A stretch of DNA of 64,000 nucleotides from Deltaproteobacteria bacterium (GCA_016703535.1 JADJBV010000001.1:434001-498000), one strand, 5' to 3'; counted from the first letter of the stretch, positions 42,923 to 53,851 are shown. The notes: generated from the sequence alone by a model not told the origin. Numbers and translations: made by a program.

Positions 42923-43567
42923 TCACCGTTGCCCGAAGTTTTGGGTCCAGTAGTCCCGGTAGGTCGACTCTCGGTTGTAGGCGTGGCCGATGCCGATCTC
43001 GTTGGCGTCGGGCGACATCATGTTGCGGCAGTGGCCCGGTGAAGTGAGCCACTGGTTGAAGGTGGAGGCGGCGTCAGCGTTGCCGGCGGCGATGTTCTCC
43101 GAAAATCCGAAGGCGTCGTAACCGGCCGCCGCCATCCGCTGAAAGGGCGTGCGGCCGTCCAGGCTGTTGTGCTCGAAGTAGTTTTGATCGGCCATGTCCT
43201 TCGAGTGGAGCCGGGCCGAACGTCGGAGGGCCGGGTGCATGACCACGGGGCCGGTCGGGCCAAAGTTTTGACCGCCGCAGTTGGCGCCGACGGCCCGCTG
43301 TTCGTTGAGCAACACCAACAGCTGCTCTTCGGTGCGGGCCAGGTTGGCGGGCCACTCGTCGGGGACCCCGCTGTCGGTGACCCCCTGATCTTCGGGAGCG
43401 GCGTCTGCGGCTTGGCCTCCATCTCCGAAGCCCAGGTCGCTGGTCCCGCCGTCACCGTTGCCGCCGTCGTTCGGTCCGGCGTCCCGGGGCCGGGAGATTC
43501 CGCCCTCCCTCACCTCACCGTCACAGGCCCAAAGGGCCAACAGGGCCGCCGCTGCCAGGATCCGCAT
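42923..43567 (-). CDS. CAP-domain (SCP/PR-1-like) lipoprotein
   Basis: 214 aa. Lipoprotein signal MRILAAAALLALWAC, then a 55-residue Asp/Gly/Ser-rich linker. The CAP domain shows LLVLLNEQRAVGANC, HPALRRSARLHSKDMADQN (metal-ligand His region), GFSENIAAGNADAAST, WLTSPGHCRNMMSPDANEIG and the terminal YWTQNFGQ. Complete and of the usual size. CAP domains bind lipids or cell-wall components, and the role in bacteria is unclear. Promoter at 43577-43605. Confidence 0.88.
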   Translation of the reverse strand: MRILAAAALLALWACDGEVREGGISRPRDAGPNDGGNGDGGTSDLGFGDGGQAADAAPEDQGVTDSGVPDEWPANLARTEEQLLVLLNEQRAVGANCGGQNFGPTGPVVMHPALRRSARLHSKDMADQNYFEHNSLDGRTPFQRMAAAGYDAFGFSENIAAGNADAASTFNQWLTSPGHCRNMMSPDANEIGIGHAYNRESTYRDYWTQNFGQR

Positions 43568-43576
43568 TCCCGAGAG

Positions 43577-43605
43577 ATACTAGGGGCCCGGGCGTTTGGG
43601 CTCAA
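43577..43605 (-). promoter_or_regulatory. Candidate promoter of CAP lipoprotein operon
   Basis: Minus strand: TTGAGC (43600-43605), 17-bp spacer, TAGTAT (43577-43582), 9 bases to the ATG. The leader would be no more than about 3 bases, with no Shine-Dalgarno site. Confidence 0.55.
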
Positions 43606-43646
43606 CACACGTTTCCCTACTTTGACCCCGCTCCGCCCAAGCCGGC

Positions 43647-43675
43647 TTTACCGCGTGTTGGGGGCGCAGTAAGCA
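43647..43675 (+). promoter_or_regulatory. Candidate promoter of enoyl-CoA hydratase gene
   Basis: TTTACC (43647-43652), 17-bp spacer, TAAGCA (43670-43675), 7 bases to the ATG at 43683. No Shine-Dalgarno site, so probably leaderless. Confidence 0.45.
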
Positions 43676-43682
43676 GCCCTCC

Positions 43683-44468
43683 ATGACCGAGCTGGTGCGC
43701 TACGAAACCTCGGGCGGGATCGCCACCCTGACCCTCTGTGATCCCCCCGCCAATACCTACTCCTACGCGATGATGCAGGCCCTGGACGCGGCGATCCTGA
43801 AGGCCCGGATGGACGAGTCGGTCCACGTGCTGGTCTTGACCGGCGACGGCGACAAGTTCTTCTGCGCCGGCGCCAACATCCAGATGCTCAACGAGGTCAC
43901 GCCGACCTTCAAATATTACTTCTGCCTCCACGCCAACGAGACCCTGAACCGGCTGGAGCAGACCAACAAGCTGGTGATCGCCGCCTTGAACGGCCACACC
44001 GTCGGCGGTGGCCTCGAGGTCGCCTTGGCCGCCGATCTGCGGATCGCCAAAAAGGACGGCGGCAAAATTGGCTTGCCCGAGGTCGCCCTGGGCGTTTTGC
44101 CCGGGACCGGTGGCACCCAACGGCTGGCCCGGCTCCTCGGCAAGTCGAAGGCCCTGGAGCTGATGATCAAGGGCACCACCTTCGGCTTTGACGAGGCCCA
44201 GTCCCTGGGGTTGGTCAACGAGGTCTTGCCCGCCGAAGGCTTCAAGGAGGCCGTCCGGGCCTACGCCAGCGAGTTCGTGCCGCCCCGCCGCGCCTCGAAG
44301 GCCGTCGGTTCGATCAAACGAGCGGTCCACTCCGGCCTGGAGGGCAGCTTCGCCGAAGGCCTGGCCCTCGAGCGGGAGCTCCAGCAGCAGCTGTTCCTTT
44401 CGGCCGACGCCAAAGAGGGCCTGCGCGCTTACCTTGAGAAGAAGAAGCCCGAGTTCACCGGAAAATGA
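43683..44468 (+). CDS. Enoyl-CoA hydratase/isomerase-family protein
   Basis: 261 aa, crotonase fold. GDKFFCAGANIQML forms the oxyanion-hole loop; GHTVGGGLEVALAADLRIA, KIGLPEVALGVLPGTGGTQRLARLLG and AQSLGLVNEV are typical. Glu in LPEVALGVLPG is a catalytic candidate, as in enoyl-CoA hydratases. Likely acts in fatty-acid or aromatic-acid degradation. No other beta-oxidation gene is adjacent, so the substrate is open. Confidence 0.88.
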   Translation: MTELVRYETSGGIATLTLCDPPANTYSYAMMQALDAAILKARMDESVHVLVLTGDGDKFFCAGANIQMLNEVTPTFKYYFCLHANETLNRLEQTNKLVIAALNGHTVGGGLEVALAADLRIAKKDGGKIGLPEVALGVLPGTGGTQRLARLLGKSKALELMIKGTTFGFDEAQSLGLVNEVLPAEGFKEAVRAYASEFVPPRRASKAVGSIKRAVHSGLEGSFAEGLALERELQQQLFLSADAKEGLRAYLEKKKPEFTGK

Positions 44469-44558
44469 CCGCCCCCTGACCCAAGGGATGAGCCCAGCCC
44501 ACCTCGCGACTTTGACGGGGTAGGGCCCCACCGCCGCCAGCCCCAGGAATCGCAGAAC

Positions 44559-47500
44559 ATGACCCAACTTCGGAACGCCACCTTCCCCCTCGCCCTGCTT
44601 TTGGTTTGCAACCTAGGTTGCGAAAAGGAGGCGAAGCCCCCGGAGCCCGGGACCTGGCCCGGCACCTCGGGCGGCGAACCGACCGGTGGGGGTGAGCCCG
44701 GTTCGACCCCCACACCTTCCGGCGTGACCCAAACCTTGGACGATCTCCACCCGGTGATCCAAGAGGGCGGCGAGTCGGGCATCACGCCGGAGCGGCTGGT
44801 GGTCGAGTTGTCCCAGTCGATCGTCCCGGGCCCCGGCGTCACCACCGAAGGCACCGAACTTTTGGTCCAGCCCGATCCGGGCGGCAACCTGGCCTTCACC
44901 GGGCCCTCGACCTTGGTCTACACGCCGGCCACTCCGTTTTTGCCGAACACCACCTACCAAGTGACCTTGCTGGCGATCCGGGGCAGCGACGGCGTCATCG
45001 CCAAAGGCCAGACGGTCTACAGCCGCAACTTCACGACCCCCGAGCTCCGCTTTTTGCGGGCCGATCTCTACGCCTTCGACGCCAAAAACACCGGGCCACC
45101 ATCGACCTGGTCTACACCGGCGCGGTCGAGGTGGGCGCGGTGGGGAAGGTCACCCGCTTCAAGTTGGCCGGACGATCGTTATCGGCCCAGTGGTCGGCCG
45201 GGCCCACCGCCAACGTGGTGCGGGCCGAGGTCGCCGACAGCCGCCTGGACTACGGCAAGATCATCGACCTGGATCAGAGCGGCTCCGTGCCCCACGCCGC
45301 CAACGATCAATACCAGGCCTCGGGTGTCCACGCGGAGATCAAGATCCCCGACGGCAAGGCGGTCAACATCTACTCGGCGGCGCTCAAAGAGGGGACCAGC
45401 GGCTTCTACATCCAGGTGGTCTGCAGCGACGAGGCGGTCGGCAACAACGATCTCTACTTTTGGGACGAAGAGACCCAAAACAGCTACGAGGTCTCGCGGC
45501 GTTGTGTGCTCGCCGAGCTGGACGCCAAGGACAACCTGAAGCTCGATCCGCCCAGCAAGTTCCAGATCGCGCCTAGCCGCGGCGGGTTTCGGATCTTGGG
45601 GGACTTCAAGCGAGGCAACCTCTCGCTGCGGATCGCCAGCGACAGCCGCACCATCGATGGCGGCGTGGTCAAGACGCCCAAGAGCTTCAGCTTTTCGGTC
45701 CCGGCCCGCAAACCGCAGATCAGCTTCACCTCCAGCGGCCGTTATCTGCCGAGGAGCGCCTGGCAACAGCTCCCCATCCGCCACCTGAACCTCGGCAAGG
45801 GTGAGCTGCGGGTCCGCCACGTCAAGCGGGACAACCTGGTCTTCTGGATGAGCGGCAACGAAGAGGCCGCCAACCCCAAAACTTCGGACCTGATCCTCAA
45901 CCAGGAGCTGGCGCTGAAGAGTGAACCCGACACCTTGACCACCCAGATGGTCGACGTCGCGGCCCTGTTGCCCAAGGCCCCCAACGGCCTGTTGGAGATC
46001 GAGGTCTCGGGGCCCAAGGGCACCCCGAGCGCCAAGGCCCGGCTGATCCTGACCAACCTCAACCTGATCGCCAAACACGAAGAGAGTGGGGATCGGGTCA
46101 AGGTCTGGGCGATCGGCATCGAAGACAACCAGCCGGTCTCCGGAGTGAAGGTCGAGCAGATCGTGGAGAGCGGCCGGGTGATCTCCAGCTGCACCACCGA
46201 CTCGTCCGGCACCTGCAGCCTAAACGGCGTGCCCAAAGAGGCGGTCGATCAAGCCCAACCCTTCGCCTTGATCGCGGCCAAGGGCGACGACGTCACCTAC
46301 CTCAAGTACGACGAACTCCGCACCCAGATCGAAGAAGAGGCGGTGCAAGGAGTGCCTCAAGTTTCGGATCGTCCGTACCAGGCCTCTTTGTGGAGTGATC
46401 GCGGCGTCTATCGTCCGGGCGACACGGTGCACCTCGGCTTGGTGATGCGGGATCAGGCCTCGTTGGCCCCACCCGAAGGCATGCCGGTGGAGCTGCGCCT
46501 GATCGATCCCAAACAAAAGGTCGCTAAAAAACAGGTCGAGAAGATCAACGCCGCCGGGGTGGTGGCCTTCGATCTGCCCTTCGGCGTCTACGCCGACACC
46601 GGGGTGTATCAGGTCATCGCTTTCGTCGCCGACAAGATGGTCGGGGGGCATCAGTTCAACGTCGAAGAGTTCGTGCCCGAACGCATGAAGGTCGAGGTCA
46701 AGATCCCAAGTGGTCCACTGGAGCTCAGCGCCACGGCCCAGGCCGAGGTCGCGGCCCGCTATTTGTTCGGTGGGTCCGCGGCCGGCAGCCGAGTCGAGCT
46801 CAGCTGTGAGCTGCGCCCCACCACTTGGAAGCCCGAAAAAGCCAAGCAGTTCAGCTTCGGCGTCTGGAACGACAAGCCGCCCCAGCCCATCCCCCTCGGC
46901 ACCGCCAGCGGCGAGATCGGCGAAGACGGCAGCGCCAAGATCGACTGCCCGGCTCTAAACGGCCGGGGCAGCTTCCGGGGCCCGGCCAAGGTGGTGGCCA
47001 AAGCGGCGGTGTTCGAGTCGGGGAGCGGCCGCACCACCCAAAACGACGCCAGCGCTTTGGTGCATCCGGAGCGTTATTACTTGGGCCTCAGCACCGGCAC
47101 CCGCCAGGTCAAGGCCGGCACCACCTTCAACGTCGAAGGGGCGGTGGTCGACTGGGAGGGCAACCCGTCCACCTTGGCCAAGGAGGTCACGCTCAACCTC
47201 TATCGGATCGAGCGGGAGTACGACTGGACCTACGAAGAAGGCGAGGGCAACTGGAGTTATCGCCACTACCAACGGTTGGCCTTGGACGGCAGCCTCAAGG
47301 CCAAGGTCGAGGGCGGTCGATTTACGGCGGCCCTCAACCCCGGACAAGACGGCGGCTCCTTCGTGGTCCGGGCCGAAGCCGGCAACGCTCGGACCGATCT
47401 CGAGCTGGAAGGCAGCGGCGAATATTATTGGTATTGGGAAGGCAGCGGCGAACAAGACCGCACCCCACGCCCCCTGACGCCGGTGGCCTTGCCCCTCGAG

Positions 47501-50206
47501 ACCCCCGCAACCGGCAAGGTCGGGGAGCCCGTGAAGGTGAACTTCGACGCCCCCTTCACCGGTCGAGCCTTGTTGACGGTGGAGACCGGCGAGGTGGTCA
47601 AGAGCGAGTGGCGCGATCTCACCGCCGGCAAACAGGAGTGGACCTTCACGGTCGATAAGTTTGCACCCAACGTCTACGCCTCGGTGTTGCTGGTGAAAGA
47701 TCCGCGCCTCGAGTCCAAGAAGGGCTTTGTGCCCAGCCGGGCCTTCGGCGTGCGTTCGGTTCGAATCGAACCCCTCGAGTTCATCCGGGAGGTGAAGATC
47801 TCGGCGCCGAGTGAGGTGCGATCCAACTCGCGGCTGGAGGTGAAGTTGGACCTTGGGGAGCTCGATGAGCCGACCTTCGTGACCGTGGCCGCGGTGGACG
47901 AGGGCATCTTGTCCCTCACCCGCTTTCAAAGCCCCAACCCTCTCGACGACATCTTCGCCAAACGCCGTTTGGGCGTGACCACCTTCGAGACCATCGGCTG
48001 GAACCTGCTCCTCCCTTCGGGAGACACCGGCAGCACCAGCGGTGGTGACGGCGCGGGTGGGCCGGGGCGAGTGCAGCCGGTGAAGCCGGTGGCCTTGTGG
48101 TCGGGTTTGGTGGAGGTGCCGAAGAACGGCCAAACGACGGTGGCCTTCGACGTCCCTCAATACCGCGGATCACTGCGGGTGATGGTGGTCGGCGCCGGCA
48201 AGAAGAAGTTGTTGCACGGCGATATCAACGTCGTGGTCCGGGATCCGCTGGTGCTCCAGACCACCTTGCCGCGCTTTTTGACCTACGGAGATCTGGTCGA
48301 GGTCCCGGTGTTCGTGACCAACCTTTCGGGCAAGGCCCAGGAGATCTCGGTCGAGCTCGAGGCGGTGCCCCTGGCCGTGTCCGGGGTGCTCGCGCCCGAA
48401 GGCCAAGACCGGAAGGTCATCGAGGTCCAGGGCGCGGGCAAAAAGAGCCTGTCCTTGAAGCACGAGGCCAACGGCACGGTGATCTTCCCGATCAAAGCGC
48501 TGCGGGCGGTGGGCGCGGCCCAACTTCGGGTGGCGGTTTCGGCGGGTGAGTTGAGATCCGAGGAGACCTTGGACGTGCCGTTTTTGCCGGCCGCCCCCAA
48601 GACCCGGACGCTCCAGCGCATCCCGCTCGAGGCCGGCACCATCGATCTGCTCCAATATTTGGGCGGCTGGTTGCCCACCACCGAACGATCGACCTTTTGG
48701 GTCACCAACAACCCCTACGGCGACACCTTCGATCACCTGAAGTACCTGCTCCACTATCCCTACGGGTGCATCGAGCAGACCACCTCCACCACCCGACCGT
48801 TGTTGTTCGCGGGCAAGCTGATCGGCAACGTCGATCCGGCGCTCTTGGGCGGCAAGACGATCGATCAGCTGGTCATGCACGGCGTCAACCGGGTGCTCTC
48901 GATGCAGACCCCGGACGGCGGATTTTCGTATTGGCCCGGGGATCCGCGGCCGGTGCCGTGGGGCACCGCTTATGGCTTGCACATGTTGCTCGACGCTCAA
49001 AAGCTCCGTTACCCGGTGCCGGAGGAGCGGATCAAGGAGGCCTTGGATTGGGTCGAACGTGAGGTGAACCAGGGCTTCGAGGGCAACAACCGAGATTGGT
49101 ACTACGGACGAGATGGTGAGGCTTATCTGCACTACGTGTTGGCGTTGTCGGGTCGGGGCAAGAAGGCCAAGATGCAGAAGCTCCTCGATGATCTGATCAA
49201 GAAGCCGGATCCTTACGGCGAGATCAAAGAGCAGATCTACATGCTCCAGGCCGGTCTGTATGCGTCCGGGGATCACCGCTACGAAAAGGAGCTAAAAACA
49301 CCGGATATTTCGGTGCTCCGGACCGAACGGATCAACTCCTGGAGCTTCTATTCGGACCGCCGTCGTCGGGGCTTCATGCTCTCGACCTACGTCGATCTCT
49401 TCGGGCCCCTGCCGACCGCCGAACCTTTGGCGAACCTGGTGGCCGAAGGGGTGCGGGGGCGCTCGAGCGGCTGGTACACCACCCAAGAGTTGGTCTGGAG
49501 CCTGACCGGGCTCGGCAAATACGTGGGCGATCTGGCCTCGACCTTTGACCCCGCCGAGCTCTACGCCAACGGCAAAAAAATCGGGCCCCAAAGCGTGGAG
49601 GTTACCAAAGAGGAGGCCAAGAGCGATCGGACCTGGTCCCTGTATCGCTCTAGCGAATATCGGACCCTGGAGCTGAAGAACCCGGGCGCCAAAGACGGCA
49701 AGAAACTTTATCTGATCTTGTCCTCCGAAGGCATCAAGCCTGAAGCGCGCTACGAAACTGGCGGCGAGGCCTTGCGGCTGGAGCGGGCCTACTTCACCCC
49801 AACCGGCGAGCCGATCGGCAGCGACGTGGAGTTGGGCGCTCTGATCTACGTGGTGGTGACCATCAAGAACCAGACCAGCGATCGGATCCAAAACATCGCC
49901 ATGGTCGACCGCTTCCCCGCCGGCCTGGAGATCGAAAATCCGCGGCTCGGGCGGGGCGGCTCCATCGATTGGATCGATCAAGAGAGCTTGTTCGTGCCCG
50001 ACTACCTGAACCTCCGGGACGATCGGCTGGAGGTCTTTGGTGCCCTCGAGGCTCGGGCCGAAAAGAAGGTGGTTTATGCCTTGCGGGCGGTGAGCGCCGG
50101 CAAATACGTGGGCCCCCCGGTGGAGGCCGAGGCCATGTACGATCCGTCGGTCTGGGCCCGGGAGGCGGGTTCGGTGCTGACGATCCGGGGCCCCTGGGAG
50201 AAGTGA
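44559..50206 (+). pseudogene. Bacterial alpha-2-macroglobulin lipoprotein, one-base frameshift
   Basis: About 1880 codons across two frames. The first frame (44559 to about 45094) encodes a signal (ALLLVCNLGC lipobox), a short linker and an Ig-like MG domain ending in DAKNT. The second frame (from about 45095) continues as ATIDLVYTGAVEVG and holds the rest: MG domains, bait region, the thioester CIEQ in YPYGCIEQTTST (Cys codon at 48767), the thioester-domain helices and the C-terminal receptor-like domain. One missing base near 45092-45094 explains the break. Followed after 7 bases by pbpC, the standard partner in bacterial A2M systems, which trap proteases in the periplasm. If the indel is a sequencing error the protein is intact. 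Confidence 0.85.
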
Positions 50207-50213
50207 GGCCAAG

Positions 50214-52556
50214 GTGCGGTTGAGCCGGAGCCAACGCTGGACGTTGGGCGGGGTCGTCGCCGCCCTTTCGTTGTGGTTTGGTCTGCGGCTCGCGGCCTGT
50301 TGCCTGCCCCTGCCGGAGGGCTACTTCGACGTAGGCTCGACGATGGTCGAGTTCCGGGACGGCTCGGCGGCCCACGTCTTCCTCTCGCCGGACGAGAAGT
50401 GGCGGGTGGAGGTGGCCCTCTCCGAGGTCGACCCCGACTACCTCCGGGCCCTGGTGCGCCTGGAGGACAAGCGCTTTTGGGATCACGGCGGCGTCGACCC
50501 CTTGGCCATCCTGCGGGCGGCCTTCTTGAACCTGAGCCAAGGCCGGGTGGTCTCGGGGGCCTCCACCCTGACCATGCAGCTGGTGCGGGTCCGGGAACCT
50601 CGCCCCCGGACCTTGAGCTCCAAGTTGATCGAGGCCTTTCGGGCTTATCAGCTGGAGGCCCACTACAACAAACACCAGCTTTTGGAGCTATATCTTCAGT
50701 ATACTCCATTCGGTAGAAACGTTGAGGGCCTGGAGGCCGCCTCCTTGGCCTACTTTGGCCACCGGGCCTTGGCCCTGTCCCCGGACGAGATCGCCACCCT
50801 GTTGGCGGTGCCCCAGAACCCGAACCGCCGTTATCCCGAACCGCGTAACCTGGCGCGGTTGCAGCGGGCCCGAGACGAGATCGGGGCGCGGCTGGGCGAG
50901 TGGGAGATCTTCGGCCCGGACTCGGTGGCGGCGGTGGAGGCCATCCGGGGGGCGCCGGTGCCGGGGCGTTTGTTGCCGTTCCCTCGGCTCTTGCCCCACG
51001 CGGCGGTCTGGTTGGCCAAACAACACCCGGGCCAGCGGCGGATCCGCACCACCTTGGATCGAGGTGTCCAGGTGTTCGCCGAGCGGACCATCTCGGGCAA
51101 GGCGGTGGGCATGCGCAAGTTGGGCATCGGCCACGCGGCGGCGGTGATCGTCGATCACCAAAGCGCCGAGGTCCGAGCCCTGGTGGGCAACTTCGACTTC
51201 TTGAGTGGCGAACCGGGTTCTCAGTTGGTCGCCTTCAACCAAGCGCGTTCTCCGGGTTCGGCCATGAAGCCCTTCATCTACGCCTTGGGCATCGACGCCG
51301 GCCGGTACCTGCCCGATTACCTGGTGCTGGATACGCCGGTGCACTTTGGTGGCTACAGCCCCGAAAACTACGACGGCCGCTTCCAAGGTCTGGTCGAGCT
51401 GGAGAGCGCCTTGTCCCAATCCTTGAACGTGCCCTTTGTCCGGGCCTTGGAGTCGATCGGCGTCGAACGTTTTGTCAGCGATCTGCGGATGTGGGGCGTC
51501 CGCAGCCTCAGCGAAGATCCGGGACACTACGGCTTGTCGGCGGCGATCGGGGCCTTGGAGATCACGCCCCTGGAGATGGCGGGGCTGTACACGATGTTGG
51601 CCGCCGACGGGCAATTCCGGGAGCTTTTGGTCGAGCCGCTGCCCGAGGGTGAAAAACGTTATCAGGTGCAGGGGCTTTCGCCGGGCGCCAGTTACCTGAC
51701 CCGTCGGGCCTTGCGCCTGCGGGACCGGCCTGATTTTCCGGCGCGGCGGCGGTATTCGGCGGTGGCGCCGTATATTCATTGGAAGACCGGCACCAGCTAC
51801 GGGCACCGGGACGCCTGGTCGGCGGGTTCGGGCGCCCAATACACAGCGGTGGTGTGGTTGGGGAACCTGGACCACTCCCCGAGCGCCCACTTGGTCGGCG
51901 CCGACGTGGCCGGCCCGATCTTCTTCGACTTGATCGAAGGCCTGGAGCGGGACGGCCCACGGGGGGACCCGGAGAAGGCCCCCTCGGATCTGAAGTCGAT
52001 CGAGGTGTGCGCTTATTCGGGTCGAGTACCGGGCCTCGGTTGTCCAAGGGTGAAGCAGGCCTGGGCCCTGCGCCGTCAGGTCCCGACCGAACCTTGTCCG
52101 TACCATCAGCGCTTGGACGTGGATCAGAAGACCGGTCTGGCCTTGTTGCCCGAGTGCCGGGACGGCAAACGTTATGAACCCCGGAGTTTCCTGATCTGGC
52201 CCGCCAGCCTGCGGCGTTACCTCTCGGCCGAACACCGGCAGCTCCCGAGCCCGCCCAACTTCGCGCCCGATTGCCGGCAAAACGGGGTCACCTCGGGCCC
52301 CGCGATCTTGTCCCCCCAGGCCAATCAGGTGGCGCTGTTGATGAGTGAACTCGCCGCCGAATCTCAGGAGATCCCGTTGGCCGCCGAAAGCTCCAGCGCC
52401 AAGTTGTCATGGTTCGTGGACGGCGAGTTTTTGGGCACGGTGCCCGCCGATGAACGGGTTTGGTGGCGCCCCAGGGCGGGCAAACACGAGATTGTGGTCA
52501 CCGACGAGGCCGGGCAGAGCGCCCGACGGGTTTTGGTGGTGCGGGCCGAGTTGTGA
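50214..52556 (+). CDS. pbpC: Penicillin-binding protein 1C
   Basis: 780 aa from a GTG. An N-terminal membrane anchor (WTLGGVVAALSLWFGLRLA) is followed by the glycosyltransferase domain: EDKRFWDHGGVDPLAILRA, GASTLTMQLVR, KLIEAFRAYQLE and PFGRNVEGLEAAS. The transpeptidase domain has SPGSAMKPFIY (SxxK), SQSLNVPF (SxN) and WKTGTSYGHRD (KTGT). The last 100 residues match the BiPBP_C domain. Polymerises peptidoglycan; in the A2M pair it is thought to help repair the wall after protease attack. It lies 7 bases after the A2M gene and is almost certainly in the same operon. Confidence 0.93.
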   Translation: MRLSRSQRWTLGGVVAALSLWFGLRLAACCLPLPEGYFDVGSTMVEFRDGSAAHVFLSPDEKWRVEVALSEVDPDYLRALVRLEDKRFWDHGGVDPLAILRAAFLNLSQGRVVSGASTLTMQLVRVREPRPRTLSSKLIEAFRAYQLEAHYNKHQLLELYLQYTPFGRNVEGLEAASLAYFGHRALALSPDEIATLLAVPQNPNRRYPEPRNLARLQRARDEIGARLGEWEIFGPDSVAAVEAIRGAPVPGRLLPFPRLLPHAAVWLAKQHPGQRRIRTTLDRGVQVFAERTISGKAVGMRKLGIGHAAAVIVDHQSAEVRALVGNFDFLSGEPGSQLVAFNQARSPGSAMKPFIYALGIDAGRYLPDYLVLDTPVHFGGYSPENYDGRFQGLVELESALSQSLNVPFVRALESIGVERFVSDLRMWGVRSLSEDPGHYGLSAAIGALEITPLEMAGLYTMLAADGQFRELLVEPLPEGEKRYQVQGLSPGASYLTRRALRLRDRPDFPARRRYSAVAPYIHWKTGTSYGHRDAWSAGSGAQYTAVVWLGNLDHSPSAHLVGADVAGPIFFDLIEGLERDGPRGDPEKAPSDLKSIEVCAYSGRVPGLGCPRVKQAWALRRQVPTEPCPYHQRLDVDQKTGLALLPECRDGKRYEPRSFLIWPASLRRYLSAEHRQLPSPPNFAPDCRQNGVTSGPAILSPQANQVALLMSELAAESQEIPLAAESSSAKLSWFVDGEFLGTVPADERVWWRPRAGKHEIVVTDEAGQSARRVLVVRAEL

Positions 52557-52595
52557 CGCCTTGACTCGTTGGGCTGAGCAGGTTCAACCCGGCTC

Positions 52596-53084
52596 ATGCT
52601 GCGAGAGTTGTGGGCCACCAAGGATCTGAGCCAGCTGAGCGCGGCCGACTTGCGCCGCATCCTCAACGTGTATCCACCTTACGTCGGCGCCGGCATCCGG
52701 GTGCTCGAGGGCACCGCCGACTTTCGGCGTTGGGTGGTGGAGATGCGGCTCTACCCCTTCAACCGCAACTACTTCGGGACCCACTTCGGCGGCTCCCTCT
52801 ACTCGATGTGTGACCCCTGGTTCGTGTTGATCCTCGCCAAAAACTTGGGTCCCGAGTTCATGGTCTGGGACGAAACCGCCACCATCCACTTCCGCAAGCC
52901 CGGCAAGGGCAAGGTGCGGGCGGTGTTCGAGCTTGGCGCCGAGGAGATCGAGCGCCTCCGGGCCGCAACTTTGGCAGAGCGGCGGACCCACCCGGTCTAC
53001 AAGGCCGAGGTCCGGGATGAGGCCGGTGAGCTGATCGCCGAGATCGAAAAGACGGTCTACGTGCGCAAACGCCGACCCGAGTAG
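52596..53084 (+). CDS. DUF4442-family hotdog protein, probable acyl-CoA thioesterase
   Basis: 162 aa. Features of the DUF4442 hotdog fold: YPPYVGAGIRVLEG, MRLYPFNRNYFGTHFGGSL and IHFRKPGKGKVRAVFEL. It is similar in size to PaaI-like thioesterases. No signal. Starts 40 bases after pbpC, so could be a read-through gene. Substrate unknown. Confidence 0.8.
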   Translation: MLRELWATKDLSQLSAADLRRILNVYPPYVGAGIRVLEGTADFRRWVVEMRLYPFNRNYFGTHFGGSLYSMCDPWFVLILAKNLGPEFMVWDETATIHFRKPGKGKVRAVFELGAEEIERLRAATLAERRTHPVYKAEVRDEAGELIAEIEKTVYVRKRRPE

Positions 53085-53361
53085 ATCCAGGCTCCGAGGG
53101 CCGTCGTCTGGCGCGCCGAGGACTCCTGCCTGACCGCCCCATTCCCGGCGCTGCGCCGATTGCAGCTCCGGCTGGGCGCGACGGCCGGATTTCGGCGCGC
53201 GGACGTTTCGGCGCGTAGGTTATCCCTCCTCGCGGGGGCGCTGCATCTGCGACTGGGGTGCAGGCGAAGAGCAGACCGACAACACACTTAACCGGTGGTG
53301 CAAGGCCAAGCGGCTCGCCATCCGAGGGCGCCCAGGTGGCGCCCAGCTCTGGAGATCGATC

Positions 53362-53835
53362 ATGAAGACCCTGTTCACCACCCTTGCCCTTGCTTCAGTT
53401 CTCGTCGCTGCTCCCCAGGCCCAAGCCGCTGAGCCGAAGAACATCGTCGAGACCGCGGTCGCGGCCGGGAGTTTCAAGACGCTGGCCAAGGCCCTGCAGG
53501 CGGCCGATCTGATCAAGACCCTGGAGGGCAAGGGCCCCTTCACAGTGTTTGCGCCCACCGACGAGGCCTTCGCCAAGCTCCCGGCCGGCGCCTTGGAGGG
53601 CCTCCTGAAGGACAAGGCCAAGCTCACGGCGGTGCTGACCTATCACGTGGTCGCGGGTAAGGTCCTCGCTGCGGACGTGGTGAAGATGACCAGCGCCAAG
53701 ACCGTACAAGGACAGAGCGCAACGATCTCGACGAAGGATGGGGTGAAGATCGACGGGGCCAAGGTGACCCAGACCGATATCATCGCCTCCAACGGCGTCA
53801 TCCACGTGGTCGATACGGTGCTGATGCCCAAATAA
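53362..53835 (+). CDS. Exported fasciclin (FAS1)-domain protein
   Basis: 157 aa. Signal peptide KTLFTTLALASVLVAAPQ cleaved near AQA-AEP, then one full FAS1 domain: GPFTVFAPTDEAFAKLPAGA, LTYHVVAGKVLAADV, and IIASNGVIHVVDTVLMPK. GGAG is 7 bases before the ATG. Single FAS1 proteins are usually secreted and act in adhesion. The 277-bp upstream region has no gene but contains an inverted repeat CTGCA-N13-TGCAG; a promoter was not clear. Confidence 0.93.
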   Translation: MKTLFTTLALASVLVAAPQAQAAEPKNIVETAVAAGSFKTLAKALQAADLIKTLEGKGPFTVFAPTDEAFAKLPAGALEGLLKDKAKLTAVLTYHVVAGKVLAADVVKMTSAKTVQGQSATISTKDGVKIDGAKVTQTDIIASNGVIHVVDTVLMPK

Positions 53836-53838
53836 AGA

Positions 53839-53851
53839 GGCCCAAAGGGCC
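53839..53851. terminator. Short hairpin after the fasciclin gene
   Basis: GGCCC-AAA-GGGCC directly after the TAA stop, without a T-tract. It may stabilise the mRNA end or help termination. Weak. Confidence 0.25.

Noticed and set aside
45081..45095. Programmed -1 frameshift as the only reading of the A2M break
   Set aside because: The heptamer C AAA AAC lacks the leading A needed for good re-pairing and no strong downstream stem was found; a lost base is simpler. Kept as an alternative only.
50690..50720. AT-richer patch in pbpC as a possible insertion scar
   Set aside because: The reading frame and the PBP motif PFGRNVEGLEAAS continue through it without change.
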